From Cycas panzhihuaensis (taxonomy: Eukaryota; Cycadophyta), in NCBI GenBank assembly GCA_023213395.1, contig CM041465.1:111669741-111733740 (forward strand): 64,000 nt of DNA, given 5' to 3'. Numbering within the stretch: the first letter of the stretch is position 1; every line of letters starts with the position of its first letter. Below the pieces are notes generated by a model, which saw nothing but the letters and a program-made list of their open reading frames with translations, was not told where the DNA came from and did not search any database. Both the position numbers and the translations under genes were made by a program. Shown in pieces: positions 22,081 through 32,939 of the stretch.

Positions 22081-22660
22081 AAGCCCATTACTAATATTTT
22101 GAAGAAAGATGTTGAATTGCAATAGACTCCTTAAGTTTAAGAGTCCTTTGATAAGTTGAAGCAAGCCTTGGTTTCTCCTACAGTTCTTGCCCTGCCTAGG
22201 TTTGATAAGCCATTTATTCTATACACTTCATCTACTTAGGAGTCACTAGTAGGTATGCTAGCACAAGAGGAAAATTTTGGTAAAGAGAGGGCTATATGTT
22301 TCATTAGTAGGATCATTATGGTGAACAAGCTTCATTATCCTTTTCTTAAAAAAGAATGTCTTTCTTTAGTTTTTGCTACTAAGAATATTTGCCACTACCT
22401 CCTTAGAAATAAGGTCTACCTCCTTGTCCAATTAGACCCTATATGGTATCTACTTACCAAGTCTAACCTTACGAGTTGATTAGCTAAGTGGTCTTTGTTA
22501 CTTCAAGAATTTGATTTATAGGTGATCAATAAAAAGTCTAAGAAAGACACGATCATTCTAAAGATCATGGATAATGCTCCTCTTCCCAATCTTATTAGCC
22601 AACCTATTGATGATTCCCTTCTAGATGAGCATATCTTCTATATATAGGGCATCCCTTCTA
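22081..22660 (+). pseudogene. Element T RNase H (Ty3-type)
   Basis: The usual RNase H domain fused to RT. It is recognised by LPRFDKPFILYTSST, a Leu-Val-Gly-Met-Leu-Ala-Gln segment, RAICFISR, LHYPFLKKECLSLVFATKNICHYL and LLQEFDL. It would degrade the RNA strand after first-strand synthesis. Stops lie at several Gln/Trp codons. It corresponds to 32350-32928 in B and 56299-56601 in C. Confidence 0.85.
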
Positions 22661-22829
22661 ATGATCCATAGTATATGGAGATTAGATTATATCTTCACGA
22701 TTAATCCTTTCCTTCTCTTGCTACTTCAAAGAAAGTAAGATGAATTTCTGCTACTACTAGGCAATACCTTTTACTTTATGACATATTATATAAGTATTCT
22801 TTTAATGGATTCTATTAAGGTGCCTCTCA

Positions 22830-23900
22830 CTTGACGAGTCCTTAGTTGACTTAATAGAATCCCATGAGGGGATATGCAGTGGGCACTTTGGTGGTCGATC
22901 GATGGCCCAACGTATTCTTTATATGGGTTATTATTGGCCTTTCTTATTTAAAGATGCCTACTCTTATGTTCAAAAGTACCAAAAATGCTTATCTCATATA
23001 ATGTTAATACATCAACCTACAAAAGAAATGAAGTCAATAGTTTCACCTTGGACTTTCTCATAATGGGCCCTCAACCTCATTAGACAGATCCTTCTAACAT
23101 CTTCGAATGGGCATAAGTTCATTCTAACCATAACTAAATACTTTACAAAGTGTAGTGAAGTTATCCCATTGATGTCTGCTACTAGAAAGATCATAGTTAC
23201 CTTTATATTTAAGTATATTATTTATAGATTTAGGATTTAGGATGTTATTATTATTGACAATGTAACCTCATTTTGTAATCCCCATGTCAGTGTGCTATGT
23301 AATAAGTTTTATATTACCCATAGAATATCTACCCTATATCACCCTTAGGCTAACAGCCAGGTGGAAGCATTTAATGAGATCTTAGCTAAGACTATTTCTA
23401 CTTCACACAGGGATTGACACTTCTAGTTGTTTTCAGTATTATGGGCCTACAAGACTTCTATTAGAAATGCCACGAGTATGACACCATTTTCACTTGTTTA
23501 TGGTGTTGAAGTTGTCTTACCATTATAAGTTGAAAATCCTTCTCTACATGTTTTATTGAAGGAATTTACTGATGGGTAGTTTCAAAGGGAAGCTCACCTT
23601 TTAGAGCTGGAGAAGTTAGATGAGACTTACCAATAAACTTTATAGAACAATATGGCATCTAAGGCTAGGGTCCAAGCCACCCATGATAGGCAGCTTAGAC
23701 TTAGAAAGTTTTACATTGGTAATAAAGTTCTAAAATTGGAATATTTACATGATAGGCAATGGAAGTTTTCTCCTAAATAGATAGGACCTTTCTTGATAAT
23801 TAAGGATTTAACTAATGAATCCTATCATATTATGACATTGGAAGGATTAGAGTTTAAGAGGCCCATTAATTCTCAATACTTGAGAAGATTTTATGCCTAG
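22830..23900 (+). pseudogene. Element T integrase
   Basis: The N-terminal zinc-binding part has both His of HEGICSGHFGGRSM (22863-22886), but the first Cys of the C-pair is Tyr (YVQKYQKC). In the catalytic core the first acidic residue is replaced by Asn (WALNLI), the second is kept (IIDNVTSFCN) and the Glu is kept (ANSQVEAFNE). The C-terminal part continues to KRPINSQYLRRFYA and a stop at 23898. Inserts cDNA into the genome; this copy has lost a catalytic residue and several codons to stops. Confidence 0.9.
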
Positions 23901-24952
23901 CAGCATGCACATGACCTCCTCCACAATGAGGATAAACTATGGTTCTGAAACTTGTTCCTCTCCCTAATGAGCTAAAACTATAAGTAAATTCCTCTTTCCT
24001 TCTTTGTATCTCCTCACTTTTATTAAGCATTATGGTTTTTTTGTGACAAATCCAATTTATAATTATGTAAGTTTCTTGCTCTTTCTAGCACCTACACTAA
24101 TTGTAAGTTTACCATCACGTGGATCTCCTTCTCCTTTGGGTTCCATACTCAAAAGAGAACTTAGGCCCTTAGCTTTATTATGCTTTCATCTCATAAAGAT
24201 AAACACCTTTGTCAGCTTCAAGTACCTACTTATTGGTTTAGAGCATATTTTGATTTGCTAGTTTATTACCTAGAGATTTCCTTCTTGGTCATATATCACC
24301 AATTGTTGATTATTTCTTTATCCTTGGTTCTCTTTATTATTTCTTCAAAATAAATACTCATTCTGCCACCTTCCCTTCATTCTTGGAGACACCATGATTT
24401 TGATTTCCTCTTTTTTTTTCTTGTGATTCACTCCTTAAGGAGATTGTCCCCTTTCCTTTTCAAGATTTTATTAAAAAGGAGAAATCTTTGTTGTGTTGAA
24501 TAGAAGAGTTTCTTAAGTGGATAATTATAATCATATTCTTATAAAAGGTGGATGTAAAAAGTAAATATAAGTGAAGTGAGAAAAAAAAAAGTAAAGCAAA
24601 AAAAAAAAAAAAGTTATAAAGAAAGTGGAAAGAAGTTTATTGCTTTCATCAACTTATAATCTAGGGTAAGTCGCATGACAGCTTTACCCCCACCTATCTA
24701 TCTATAGGTTGGGTTTATTTAGATGAGTCATTTAGGATTTTTAAATCTAGCCTCTTAGGTCCATCATGGTCTCAGTTATGATCAAACCCTAATTGATATT
24801 TTGTTATTATGATCATAATCATCTTACCCAGGTTCCTTCTTCTTTCTTCATCACAATTAGAGATCTATATCTATGACCATCTCATTATTGATTGATTCCT
24901 GCACTTTCTCTCTTCGATCACATAGTCTCCATGTTTTGATCCTCTACTTCCT
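23901..24952 (+). other. T spacer between integrase and second RNase H
   Basis: About 1 kb of mostly noncoding, AT-rich sequence with A-runs at 24578-24612. No conserved domain is seen in either strand. The second RNase H is therefore not a direct fusion to integrase and probably needed its own start or transcript. Confidence 0.5.
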
Positions 24953-25395
24953 ATGGCATTGAGTATCTTCATTGATGGGGGTAGTAAAGGAAACCTAGGA
25001 CTGTCTACTTATGCTTGGGTGGTTTATGACCAATTAGGGAGTCCCCTCCTTTCCACATACTTCTTCATACTTAGGGCAACCAATGATAAAGCTGAATACC
25101 TTGCTATTATAAGAGCCTTATCAGATGTTTCTTGCTTTTACCTTGGACCTATTACTTTATATGCTAATTCTTAGGTTATGGTCTATCAATTGGTTAGGAT
25201 GTATCAGGTCCACTCCTTACAACTCCTTTTGTATTATCAAGTCTTATCATTATTATCCCTATTTACTTGAGTGACTATTTAGTATATGCCTCATTCTTTT
25301 AACCTCAAAGCTTATGCTCTCATTTCCTTGATCCTTAATGATTATGTTATTTTACTTACTTCTTTTAGTTGGTGGCATCCCACTCCAGAATGAAT
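24953..25395 (+). pseudogene. Element T second RNase H (aRNH-like)
   Basis: A separate RNase H-like frame starts with ATG and reads LSIFIDGGSKGN (Asp residue 8), NDKAEY (Glu residue 48), then YANS where the third acidic residue should be (Asn at residue 72, 25166-25168). A TAG follows two codons later. FNLKAYALISLILNDY resembles the helix at the domain end. Tat elements are known to carry such an additional archaeal-type RNase H. The homologue in B (37925) has the same start and keeps Asp at residue 72. Likely role: a second RNA-removing activity in reverse transcription. Inactive here. Confidence 0.8.
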
Positions 25396-26247
25396 ATAAA
25401 CTACCACTATGTGATGAGTATAAACTATTGATTTGGTAAGACTATAGGTTGGGGTAGTTAGGAGATTATGGGGATAGGTATGAGACTGAGATGAAATATG
25501 TGAAAGGGCTAGACTCATGTGGGAATCTTAGGCTATGGAGGATCTTGATAGGGGCCAAGTTCCTAAAATCTTCTTTCCCTTGGAAAGAGCCAATGAGGAA
25601 TCTAATATACTCAGATAGCTGGTTGTTTATTAAGTGAGATTAGTTTCATTTGGTAAACAACTTGCCTTCTTTATGGTATATTATGTAAATGTAGAATTAT
25701 CCTATGTTTATATAATCTATTAGGAGTATAATGTGAGTTATATGAGTTTTCTTTTTGGGAGGTTCATATTGCTCCATATTCTGTTTTTATAAACTTATTA
25801 CCGTTTGGGTTCTAGGTGGTTTTAAGTTTATTAAAATAGAATAAGTAAACCTTTCACTTACCCCATTTTGATCTTTTATTTATCTTTTAGTTTCTATTCT
25901 TTCCCATAATTTTGTCTTTCCTAAACCATCTTTACTCCATAATGAGTATAAGCTACCATGTATATAGTATGACAAAAATAAAAATAAAGTACATAACTAA
26001 AAAAAAAAAGTAAAAATGATAAAATTGATTACATGTTTCCTTAGACAAGTCACACTAATGTGTGTATCCTATGCTCAAATGTAAATGGGAATGAGGGGGA
26101 TAAAAGATTTAGAGATAAGTAATCATATATAAGTTTTAAGAGAAAAAAGATCAATATATATATGATGTCAAAATATGGTACATTTGTCATGTAGGTGACT
26201 CATGATACATGACTCATAATACATGATATATACTAGAGGTATACTCA
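25396..26247 (+). other. T: region between second RNase H and antisense gene end
   Basis: About 850 bases without a recognisable gene on either strand. It contains A-runs near 25975-26010 and a short direct repeat CATGATACATGA near 26205-26225. It would be the 3' flank of the antisense gene. Confidence 0.4.
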
Positions 26248-27998
26248 TCACCCTTCTGACTCCTGATGAGATCCCTAAGGTATGTCTAGGCATGCTATCT
26301 CTCTCCTACTTGAAGTCTCCCCATGAGTAGACTCTCCTCTAGGTGGGAGGTGGTGTCGCCCTTATTGCACTGTGGTGCTAACTGACGAAGTGTTCCTGGC
26401 TCCCACCTGAGCTAATGTCATCCTCTATAAATGTCTCCTCTCCTCTTCATCTACCCTTAGCTCTAGCTTTCGTCTCTGTAGATCCACTCTCATATCTATA
26501 TAAAGGTCACAAGCTCTGAGTGCATGGCTATAAAAACCTATGTGGTGCCCCAGTAGTTTATGATCTACTACATTCTAAGTGGGTACCTCATCTAATGCTA
26601 GAACATATGGAAATATCAACTTTAAGGTCCTCAGAACCTCCTTCAGTGTAATTGTCTCATCACCTATCTAATAAAAATATATCATCTGTGATCAATCCCT
26701 TAGAAAAGAAAAACAAGATCTGAAAAGGAAAGGAATGTAATGCAATACAAGAAATAAATCAACTAGACCACATACCTAGAGATCCTTCTCCTGTTGGCTC
26801 TCCAACTAGTACCTCCCTTACTGGTGGTACCTCTTCTCTCTATGGCTCCTAGTGAGCCTCTTATGTAGCTCCTCCCTTGTCAACTCCACTCCCTCTATCT
26901 TTACCCAGGTCATCGGCAGACCCTAACTCCATGTTTTGAATGGAACCCCCTCTCCCCTATATAGGTGATCCACCTCCTTTTCTTAGCACCTGTTGACTAT
27001 CTCTTGCTCTATCACTAGAGGCGGCACCTCCTCTACCTCCTCATCTAACCACCTCTCCTCATCCACTATCTCTACTATTATGTGCTCCTCTATCACATCC
27101 TCCTCCTCTCCCACTCCTTATTGTTGGAGCCTCCTCTACTTCCACCCTCTCAGTAGCATCCATCTCGTCATTACTCCATACTGGGAGCCCATCATACACA
27201 TCCTTAATTAGCTACCTCCTTATCATCCTATTGAGAAGAAGACTATGTGTCATCCTTATGATGATGGCTATTTTGCTGTGAATTTGGGATCTCATATGCC
27301 ACTTATTCACCCTTGTATCCATCAATGTTAGCTCTCCTAGCTCTCCTCCTGGCCATATTAGTGGAATATGGTCATAAATCCAACACATGATGATGGAACT
27401 ATGTGAGAAGCCACCCCTCCCTATCCTCCAAATCCTTAATAGATGGTGGCTAATGCTATCTACTATATACTACCCTGAATTGATCTAAATACCCTACTAA
27501 CATCATTGTACTATCCCTTTCCACTGAATTAGGATCCCCATGAAGTTTTGTATCCTGGCTATCTAGTACGTAGTAAGGACGATCATCCTCCTTACTTCTG
27601 GAACAATCCATATTATCTTGATCACCTTGATAGCGTTCCCATACTGATCTATCTAATTAGCAAACCCTATCAGATAAGTATTACATACCACCTATGACTC
27701 CTCATCTATCACCCTAATGAGGTGTACCCTCTCTCCATGCTAACTAACACCTAAGATCCTTCCTACATCTATCAGAGTAATCTCTAAATCCCTAATCACT
27801 TATACTCTAAATACATTATGTCCTAGGATCTAGTACCTGATAAAATCATGTAGGATCTCATGCTCCATCAAGAGTTGGGTGTATCCACTCACCTGTGCCA
27901 AGCCACAAACTCATAGTATCCCTTATCCTACTTCATCTAATTAGCTGATAAGCTCTTCGATGGTAACCCCCTTGTTCTCACGAGTCTTTACTCTCTTT
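26248..27998 (-). pseudogene. Element T antisense gene (PMD-like, with intron)
   Basis: On the minus strand a conserved protein reads through 27998-26776 and, after a predicted intron (26775-26664), 26663-26248, about 545 codons. The N-terminal third has the pattern EITLIDVGRILGV with a downstream HGERVHL, resembling plant mobile domain proteins. Next comes GFSHSSIIMCW-IYDH, an acidic middle (EEEDVIEEHIIVEIVDEE, in a shifted frame), then KEVLRTLKLIFPYVLALDE, and a charged C-terminus with LQRRKLELRVDEE. The homologue is 36719-34682 in B. Stops are mostly TAG. Antisense genes 3' of pol are known in some Tat elements such as Grande. Function unknown. Confidence 0.7.
26664..26775 (-). other. Predicted intron in T antisense gene
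   Basis: 112 bases on the minus strand from CTAG/GTATG to GATAG/GTGATG. Splicing would join a split Gly codon (G/GT) and link an open acidic frame to GDETITLKEV in frame. The B antisense gene has a GT-AG intron at the same protein position and phase (35353-35481). Confidence 0.65.
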
Positions 27999-28497
27999 AG
28001 GGCCTACATTACAATAATTTCAACTTGTCAGTTATTTCTTCAAGTCAAATACTTCAAGTTTTTAAAGTGTTATTTATTAAAATTTCAAAAATCTACTCAT
28101 TAAATTGAAAAATATAGTTTCACTATGAAAAATATAGTTTCACAGTGAAAAACGTAATTTCACAGTAAAAAACATGAATTCTGATGATGGCCCTAATACT
28201 CAAGTCACATTTTTCATTGGTTCACCGTATTTTTCATTTGAAAATCATATTCTTAGTTCATTACCCACACTTTATCATTGCATTTTTCATTGAAAATTTA
28301 AAAAAATAAAAAAAAATAAAGCACTTCATTTACTGGATACCTCGCTTTCTACTCCATCTCAATTTTTGGAACTGTGTAGAGCTAATCCCCTATTTAGAAG
28401 AGCTCATAGTCTCACCAGAAAGTGAAGTTATCACCTCAAGAACTCTTGCTTTCTCCTCCTCTTGCTCGTAAAAATGAAGTTCTTTTTTGTCCATTTT
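27999..28497 (-). other. T antisense leader / possible 5' intron
   Basis: AT-rich, with a repeated phrase (ATAGTTTCAC, 28105-28145). On the minus strand GCGAG/GTATCC (near 28343) and AATGTAG/GCCC (near 27999) could border a leader intron. The phase does not join cleanly to an upstream ATG, so this is weak. Confidence 0.3.
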
Positions 28498-28510
28498 CCT
28501 TCATATATAG
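28498..28510 (-). promoter_or_regulatory. Candidate minus-strand promoter for T antisense gene
   Basis: CTATATATGAAGG on the minus strand is a near-ideal plant TATA box, about 500 bases upstream of the antisense coding part. It is followed by a purine-rich leader-like stretch (about 28470-28430). Confidence 0.5.
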
Positions 28511-28800
28511 AGGCCCTTTTTGCCATTTTTTCCTATTGAATCCTTTCTAGTACCCGTTGAGCTCATTAAAATAAAATATACCCCAATTTAACCATTACTT
28601 TCACCAAATTAATATTAAAATGTAAAAAAATATGTACTCTTTCTTTGATAAATCTCATGTTACTATTTCATGATGTGAAGAGGATTATTTTAGCTCTTTT
28701 TCCCCTTTAGAGGTATAGTTGATCACTAGATCCTACCTCTTTTATTAATTTTTTTGATATTTATTGTTAGAGGCCTTCACTCTGAGCCTTTTCTTCCTTG

Positions 28801-29063
28801 TTAATGAGTCTAAACTATGATAAGGTCTTAGCTCTGAACCTCCTTTCACCTATTAATAAACTAAAACTATGATGGGATTTATGATTTGAGGCCTCCATAC
28901 CTATTAACAAGCCTAAACTATGACAAGGATCCCTCTAAATTCGATTGTTAATAAGGTTAAAAGATGATAATCAACCTCCAAAATCCCTCACCCTATTAAT
29001 GAAGCTAAATTATGATGGGTTTGCTTTGAAAACTCACCTGTTAATGAGCTGATAAACTATGAC
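28801..29063 (+). repeat. T 3' tandem array 1
   Basis: Six diverged units anchored on TTAATGAGNCTAAACTATGA, starting at about 28801, 28853, 28913, 28948, 28996 and 29041 (35-60-base spacing). Tandem repeats in the 3' untranslated region are a known feature of Ogre/Tat elements and can seed satellites. Confidence 0.75.
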
Positions 29064-29139
29064 AATCTTTTTTTTTTTCTCAAATAAGAAGACTTCCCTC
29101 TAAAGCATGGTTAAAGAGAGATAATCTATGACAAGGTGT

Positions 29140-29500
29140 ATAGTAAGGGCCCATCCAGTTCATGGGAATTTGATGATGAAGTCCCATCTAGTTCATGGGA
29201 ACATTGTATGATACTGAAGTCCCATCTAGTTTGTGGGTATTAGGTAAATATTTGGTAAGGTTAGATGCCTAGTCCTTTTGGGTGAGAAGATGCCTAGTCT
29301 CTTTGGGTAAAATGGTGAATGTAGCGACATTTTGGAGATGAATACCCAATCCTTTTTGATAGATTCTTAGAGATGTTAGTTAATGCCTAATCCTTTTGGA
29401 TGGATTTACAAAGATTAGATGTCCAGTCCTTTTGGGTAAGAGATGTAAATGATTATGTTTTGATTAAAGTTACTCAGCCCTTTTGAGTAGACTTACTAGT
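29140..29500 (+). repeat. T 3' tandem arrays 2 and 3
   Basis: Three copies of a CCCATCTAGTTCATGGGA-type unit (29148-29240), then about six copies of a GATGCCTAGTCCTTTTGGGT-type unit (29263-29500) with variable spacers. Distinct from array 1 in sequence. Confidence 0.75.
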
Positions 29501-29683
29501 AGGAACTTTACTGAGCCTAGTTAACATATGAATTCTATTTTGCATAAGGTTATAGAATGCTATTACCTCATCATCCATACATTTCATTTGATTCTTATTA
29601 CCTTGGCTAGATCGATAAGCATCTATATCATTACCACCTCTCACCATCCTATTTCTCTTTCTAGAATAGGAGCCTTAGGTGTC

Positions 29684-29694
29684 AAGGGGGCAAA
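29684..29694 (+). other. Element T polypurine tract
   Basis: AAGGGGGCAAA directly abutting the 3' LTR start TGTTTC. It primes plus-strand DNA synthesis. The B tract at 38904-38913 has the same core. Confidence 0.85.
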
Positions 29695-32091
29695 TGTTTC
29701 ACTGAAACCTGGCCTCTTCACTTATGCTTAAATTATATGGTACATGTTATATGATGTCATAGGAGATAATTGATGGATGTTGATTGTATTCAGTAGATTA
29801 GGCCATATTTTGTTGATATCATGTATGAAGTTTGATTGGTGAAATGTGATGAATGGTGATGTAACTTGTGTTCTTGCTTCTTTTTGTTGATAATGTAAAC
29901 TATGGCATCAAAGTTTTCTTTTATAATCAAATCAACCTTATTTTTCTTTTAAAGTTTGATCTTTTCATCTTATTTTCAAGATTTCACCTGAGATTTTATT
30001 ATTTATCATTTTTTGGGCTTGTACTTAATGTATTTCACCTAATTCTAGGCTTATTTACTCCTTAATGCAATCATTTTTATGATTAAATCCTCATTAAATA
30101 TCAAATTTTGTTATTTTTTGATCAAATTTTTAGTCCACTATCATCACATTTTTCATGCTACCAAAAACACAACCAATCACATTTTTAAAACAAAATCATA
30201 TCTTTGGTAGGTGAAAAAGGTGACCAATCACATTTTTCACTATCATGCAACAAAAATTTAGGCAGATTACCAAAATTTTGCACGTCGCTACCTAGATTTA
30301 GTAGGATTTAACTTTTTGCATACCTAGAATTATTCTTAAGTCATTTTTTATTGTAATTTGATGAGGAAGAAGTGATTGTGCTCTAGTTTAGTGAACACTT
30401 TTCAAGTTTTTTTGGAGATCTCTTGAGGACTGTTGTGAGTTTGAAGACTTGATTTGTTGAAGACTTTTGGGTGAAATCTTGAAGAATCTTTGTGGCTATA
30501 TTGTTATCCTTCGATTGTTGGTGGTCCAAGCTTCTATTTTCTTAGATCTTCATCAATTTTATGCTTTAAACATCTTTTGATTTGGTATGATCTTTCCCAT
30601 TGAATTTCAGGCTTGTTTTATGGTGTTTTGAAGGTAATTTTGGGTCAGAAACTTTTCTCTTCATTGATTGATTATTAAAGTACTCTCATTTTGGTTTTTA
30701 ATACTAAAATATACATTGAAAGGTTAGCCCTTTATGGGGTTATTTAAGGATAAACTAGGGTGGGGCATGGTCATCTCTCCACCATAAATCTAGCTATTCC
30801 TTCCCACTCTGTTATAGCAGTTTATATTTCAGCTAGATTGTTGTTCTCTTTTGGCATTATTTGGCTCTAGTTTAGCATCTCTAGATTGTTGTTCTTTCTT
30901 CTTTGATCTTGCTTTAATGGAAAGTATATGGAAAAGTTGGTCAATTGAAAAGGAAATTGTCATTATTAGGCATTCCTCATAATAGGAAAGAAATTCTTAC
31001 TTATTTTCTGTGATTACATGTACTTTTATTTTTAAGTTAGCTCTTTTATCTTGAGAATGTTATTTGGTTGAAGTATCTTTGATTTTTAGTTTTGTATTGG
31101 GTCCAAGGATCTCTTTGGAGATATTACTACTCTAATTGTGATATAACCTTTGAGGACTAGTACCGTATGAATGATTATAATTTAAATTTGTGATATGCTT
31201 ATTATCTCATAGGTCTAAAGATTATTAGAAAATAGCAGTAGTTTCTTTTAAGAATCTCTATCTTTTGTGCATTATTTTATTAATTTTTTAAGAGAATTAG
31301 TTGCATGCATTAAGGTTGAAATATATTGGTTAGGTTTGCATGTTGATTGGTCTCTTTTAAAACAAATTTGCATTGAAATCATATAGCGAATGTCAGATTT
31401 TGAGTAGCATCATCTCTTTTAAAGTGAAAAATGCACATCACATATAGGAAAGCTTTCTTTTATTATTGCATGCCCATATTTCATTTTGAAAAACAAAAAA
31501 AGAAAGAAAAGAGAACTTACATGTATTGTTTTCTTGTTTGTTTGGTTTTTTATTAAATAAAAAACATAAAAAGATTTATTTGAGTTTGATCTTATGGTTT
31601 CTTTGGTTGTATAAGGTCATCTTGTTCTTTTGGTTACATATCTTTGTAATCATATAAAAGTCTAGAAGCTAAAATAAGACAAACTACCTTTCCACTAGGT
31701 TACCTTCTCTTACATCTTAGTAAAACTCAAAAGGTTGAAGTGATTACACAAGAGGAATCCCTAGGAAGGCCATTGAGGATATTATAAGTACGGTTCTGAA
31801 CTTAGAACTTCTTTGTTAAGTCATGTAGGTTAGTGGATTCTATCACTCTATTTTACATCCATGCCTTTTGTCATACACATTCACACTTAGGTAGACAACA
31901 CTACTAGGCAAAGACTCCTCCTTAGGAGTTGGGAAAAGATGGTCCTTTAAGTCTTCTTGAACATTGTGTCTTCCAACTTTAATCACAAAAAAGAACTAAG
32001 AGATATTAAATTTAGATCCTCCCTAGGTCCCAAGCATATTTTTGGCAACCTTATTAAGGATCAAACCCAAGAACCTTCTAGAACACCACCA
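29695..32091 (+). repeat. Element T 3' LTR
   Basis: 2397 bases starting TGTTTCACTGAAACC and ending CCACCA, followed by the AATAC target duplication. TATA box at 31653-31660. The short open frame 29868-30065 is LTR sequence. Confidence 0.9.
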
Positions 32092-32096
32092 AATAC
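32092..32096 (+). repeat. Target-site duplication of T, right copy
   Basis: AATAC, identical to 14533-14537. The RT of B continues directly after it. Confidence 0.85.
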
Positions 32097-32334
32097 CATG
32101 TGAGTTTTAACCTGCTAAAACATGTGTTTGTCGTGATTATCGGTAAGCTCTTAGGTTTCCTTACTTCCAAACAAGGGATCCAAATTAACCCTAACAAGGT
32201 CAATGCTATTTTTAACATGCCCTACCCAAAACACAATGCCAAATCAAGTCATTTTTGGGCATGTTGGATTTCCTTAGACATTTCCTGGTAGACTTCACCA
32301 TAAATGCCAAATCCCTAACTAACTTGTTAAAGAA
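32097..32334 (+). pseudogene. Element B reverse transcriptase, second part
   Basis: Continues the RT cut at 14537: a diverged LNPLKC region, then GKLLGFLTSKQGIQINP and the post-RT FLRHF-like segment, matching 56100-56290 in C. The frame is lost after a run of eleven G (32335-32345). Confidence 0.85.
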
Positions 32335-32349
32335 GGGGGGGGGGGATTT

Positions 32350-32928
32350 GTATACTCTACTAAAGACCATGAAACATTCCAAGAGCTCACAAAACCCTTG
32401 GCTTCTACCCCAATCCTAGTGCACCCTCTCTTTGATCATCTATTTATCCTTTATACCTTAGTGATTGATGAGTCCTTGGGAGCCATGCTAGCCCAAGAAG
32501 ATGATTTGAGAACTGAGTGTGCCATATATTTCATTAGTTGCATATTAATTGTAGTTGAGGTTAACTATTCTTGATCCAAAAAAGAATACCTAGCCTTGGT
32601 CCATGTGGCTATGAAGTTTAGACATTACCTTCTTGCGAATACCACTCATGTGATTGTTTAATCTGATCCCTTGAGGTACCTTTCGACTCAATTTGTTTTG
32701 ACTAGAAGGATAAGTAAATGGATTATCCTCATTCAAGAATACAACCTTAAAATCATTAATAGGAAATTAAAGAAAGGAACGGTGGTTGCAAAGCAACTAG
32801 TTGATGCCCCCGTTCCTAACCCTTTGAACCTTCTAGTTGATGATTCTTTGCCTAACGAGCCTATCTTGACCATCCAAGATTTGTCACCCCATCCACTAGC
32901 CAATAGCGAATGGTATGGGAATATTATG
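32350..32928 (+). pseudogene. Element B RNase H (Ty3-type)
   Basis: One frame: FILYTLVIDESLGAMLAQED, AIYFIS, KKEYLALVHVAMKFRHYLL, SDPLRYL, LTRRISKWIILIQEYNLKI and an Ala-Lys-Gln-Leu-Val-Asp-Ala-Pro end. Only two internal stops (near 32574 and 32658), so this is among the best-preserved pol domains in the window. It removes the RNA template during reverse transcription. Confidence 0.9.
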
Positions 32929-32939
32929 TAATATCTTAC

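Larger units (their letters stand above)
14538..32091 (+). mobile_element. Element T: complete 17.5-kb Ty3/Tat-like retrotransposon
   Basis: Bounded by direct repeats of 2.4 kb and by AATAC duplications, inside the RT gene of B. Order: LTR, primer site, gag, protease, linker, RT, RNase H, integrase, spacer, second RNase H, antisense gene, AT-rich region with a minus-strand promoter candidate, tandem-repeat arrays, polypurine tract (29684-29694), LTR. The length, the second RNase H and the 3' tandem arrays fit the Tat/Ogre branch. All coding parts carry stops and frameshifts, so it cannot move by itself. Confidence 0.9.

Noticed and set aside
26993-27211. Plus-strand Ser-rich frame
   Set aside because: Shadow of the acidic middle of the T antisense gene.
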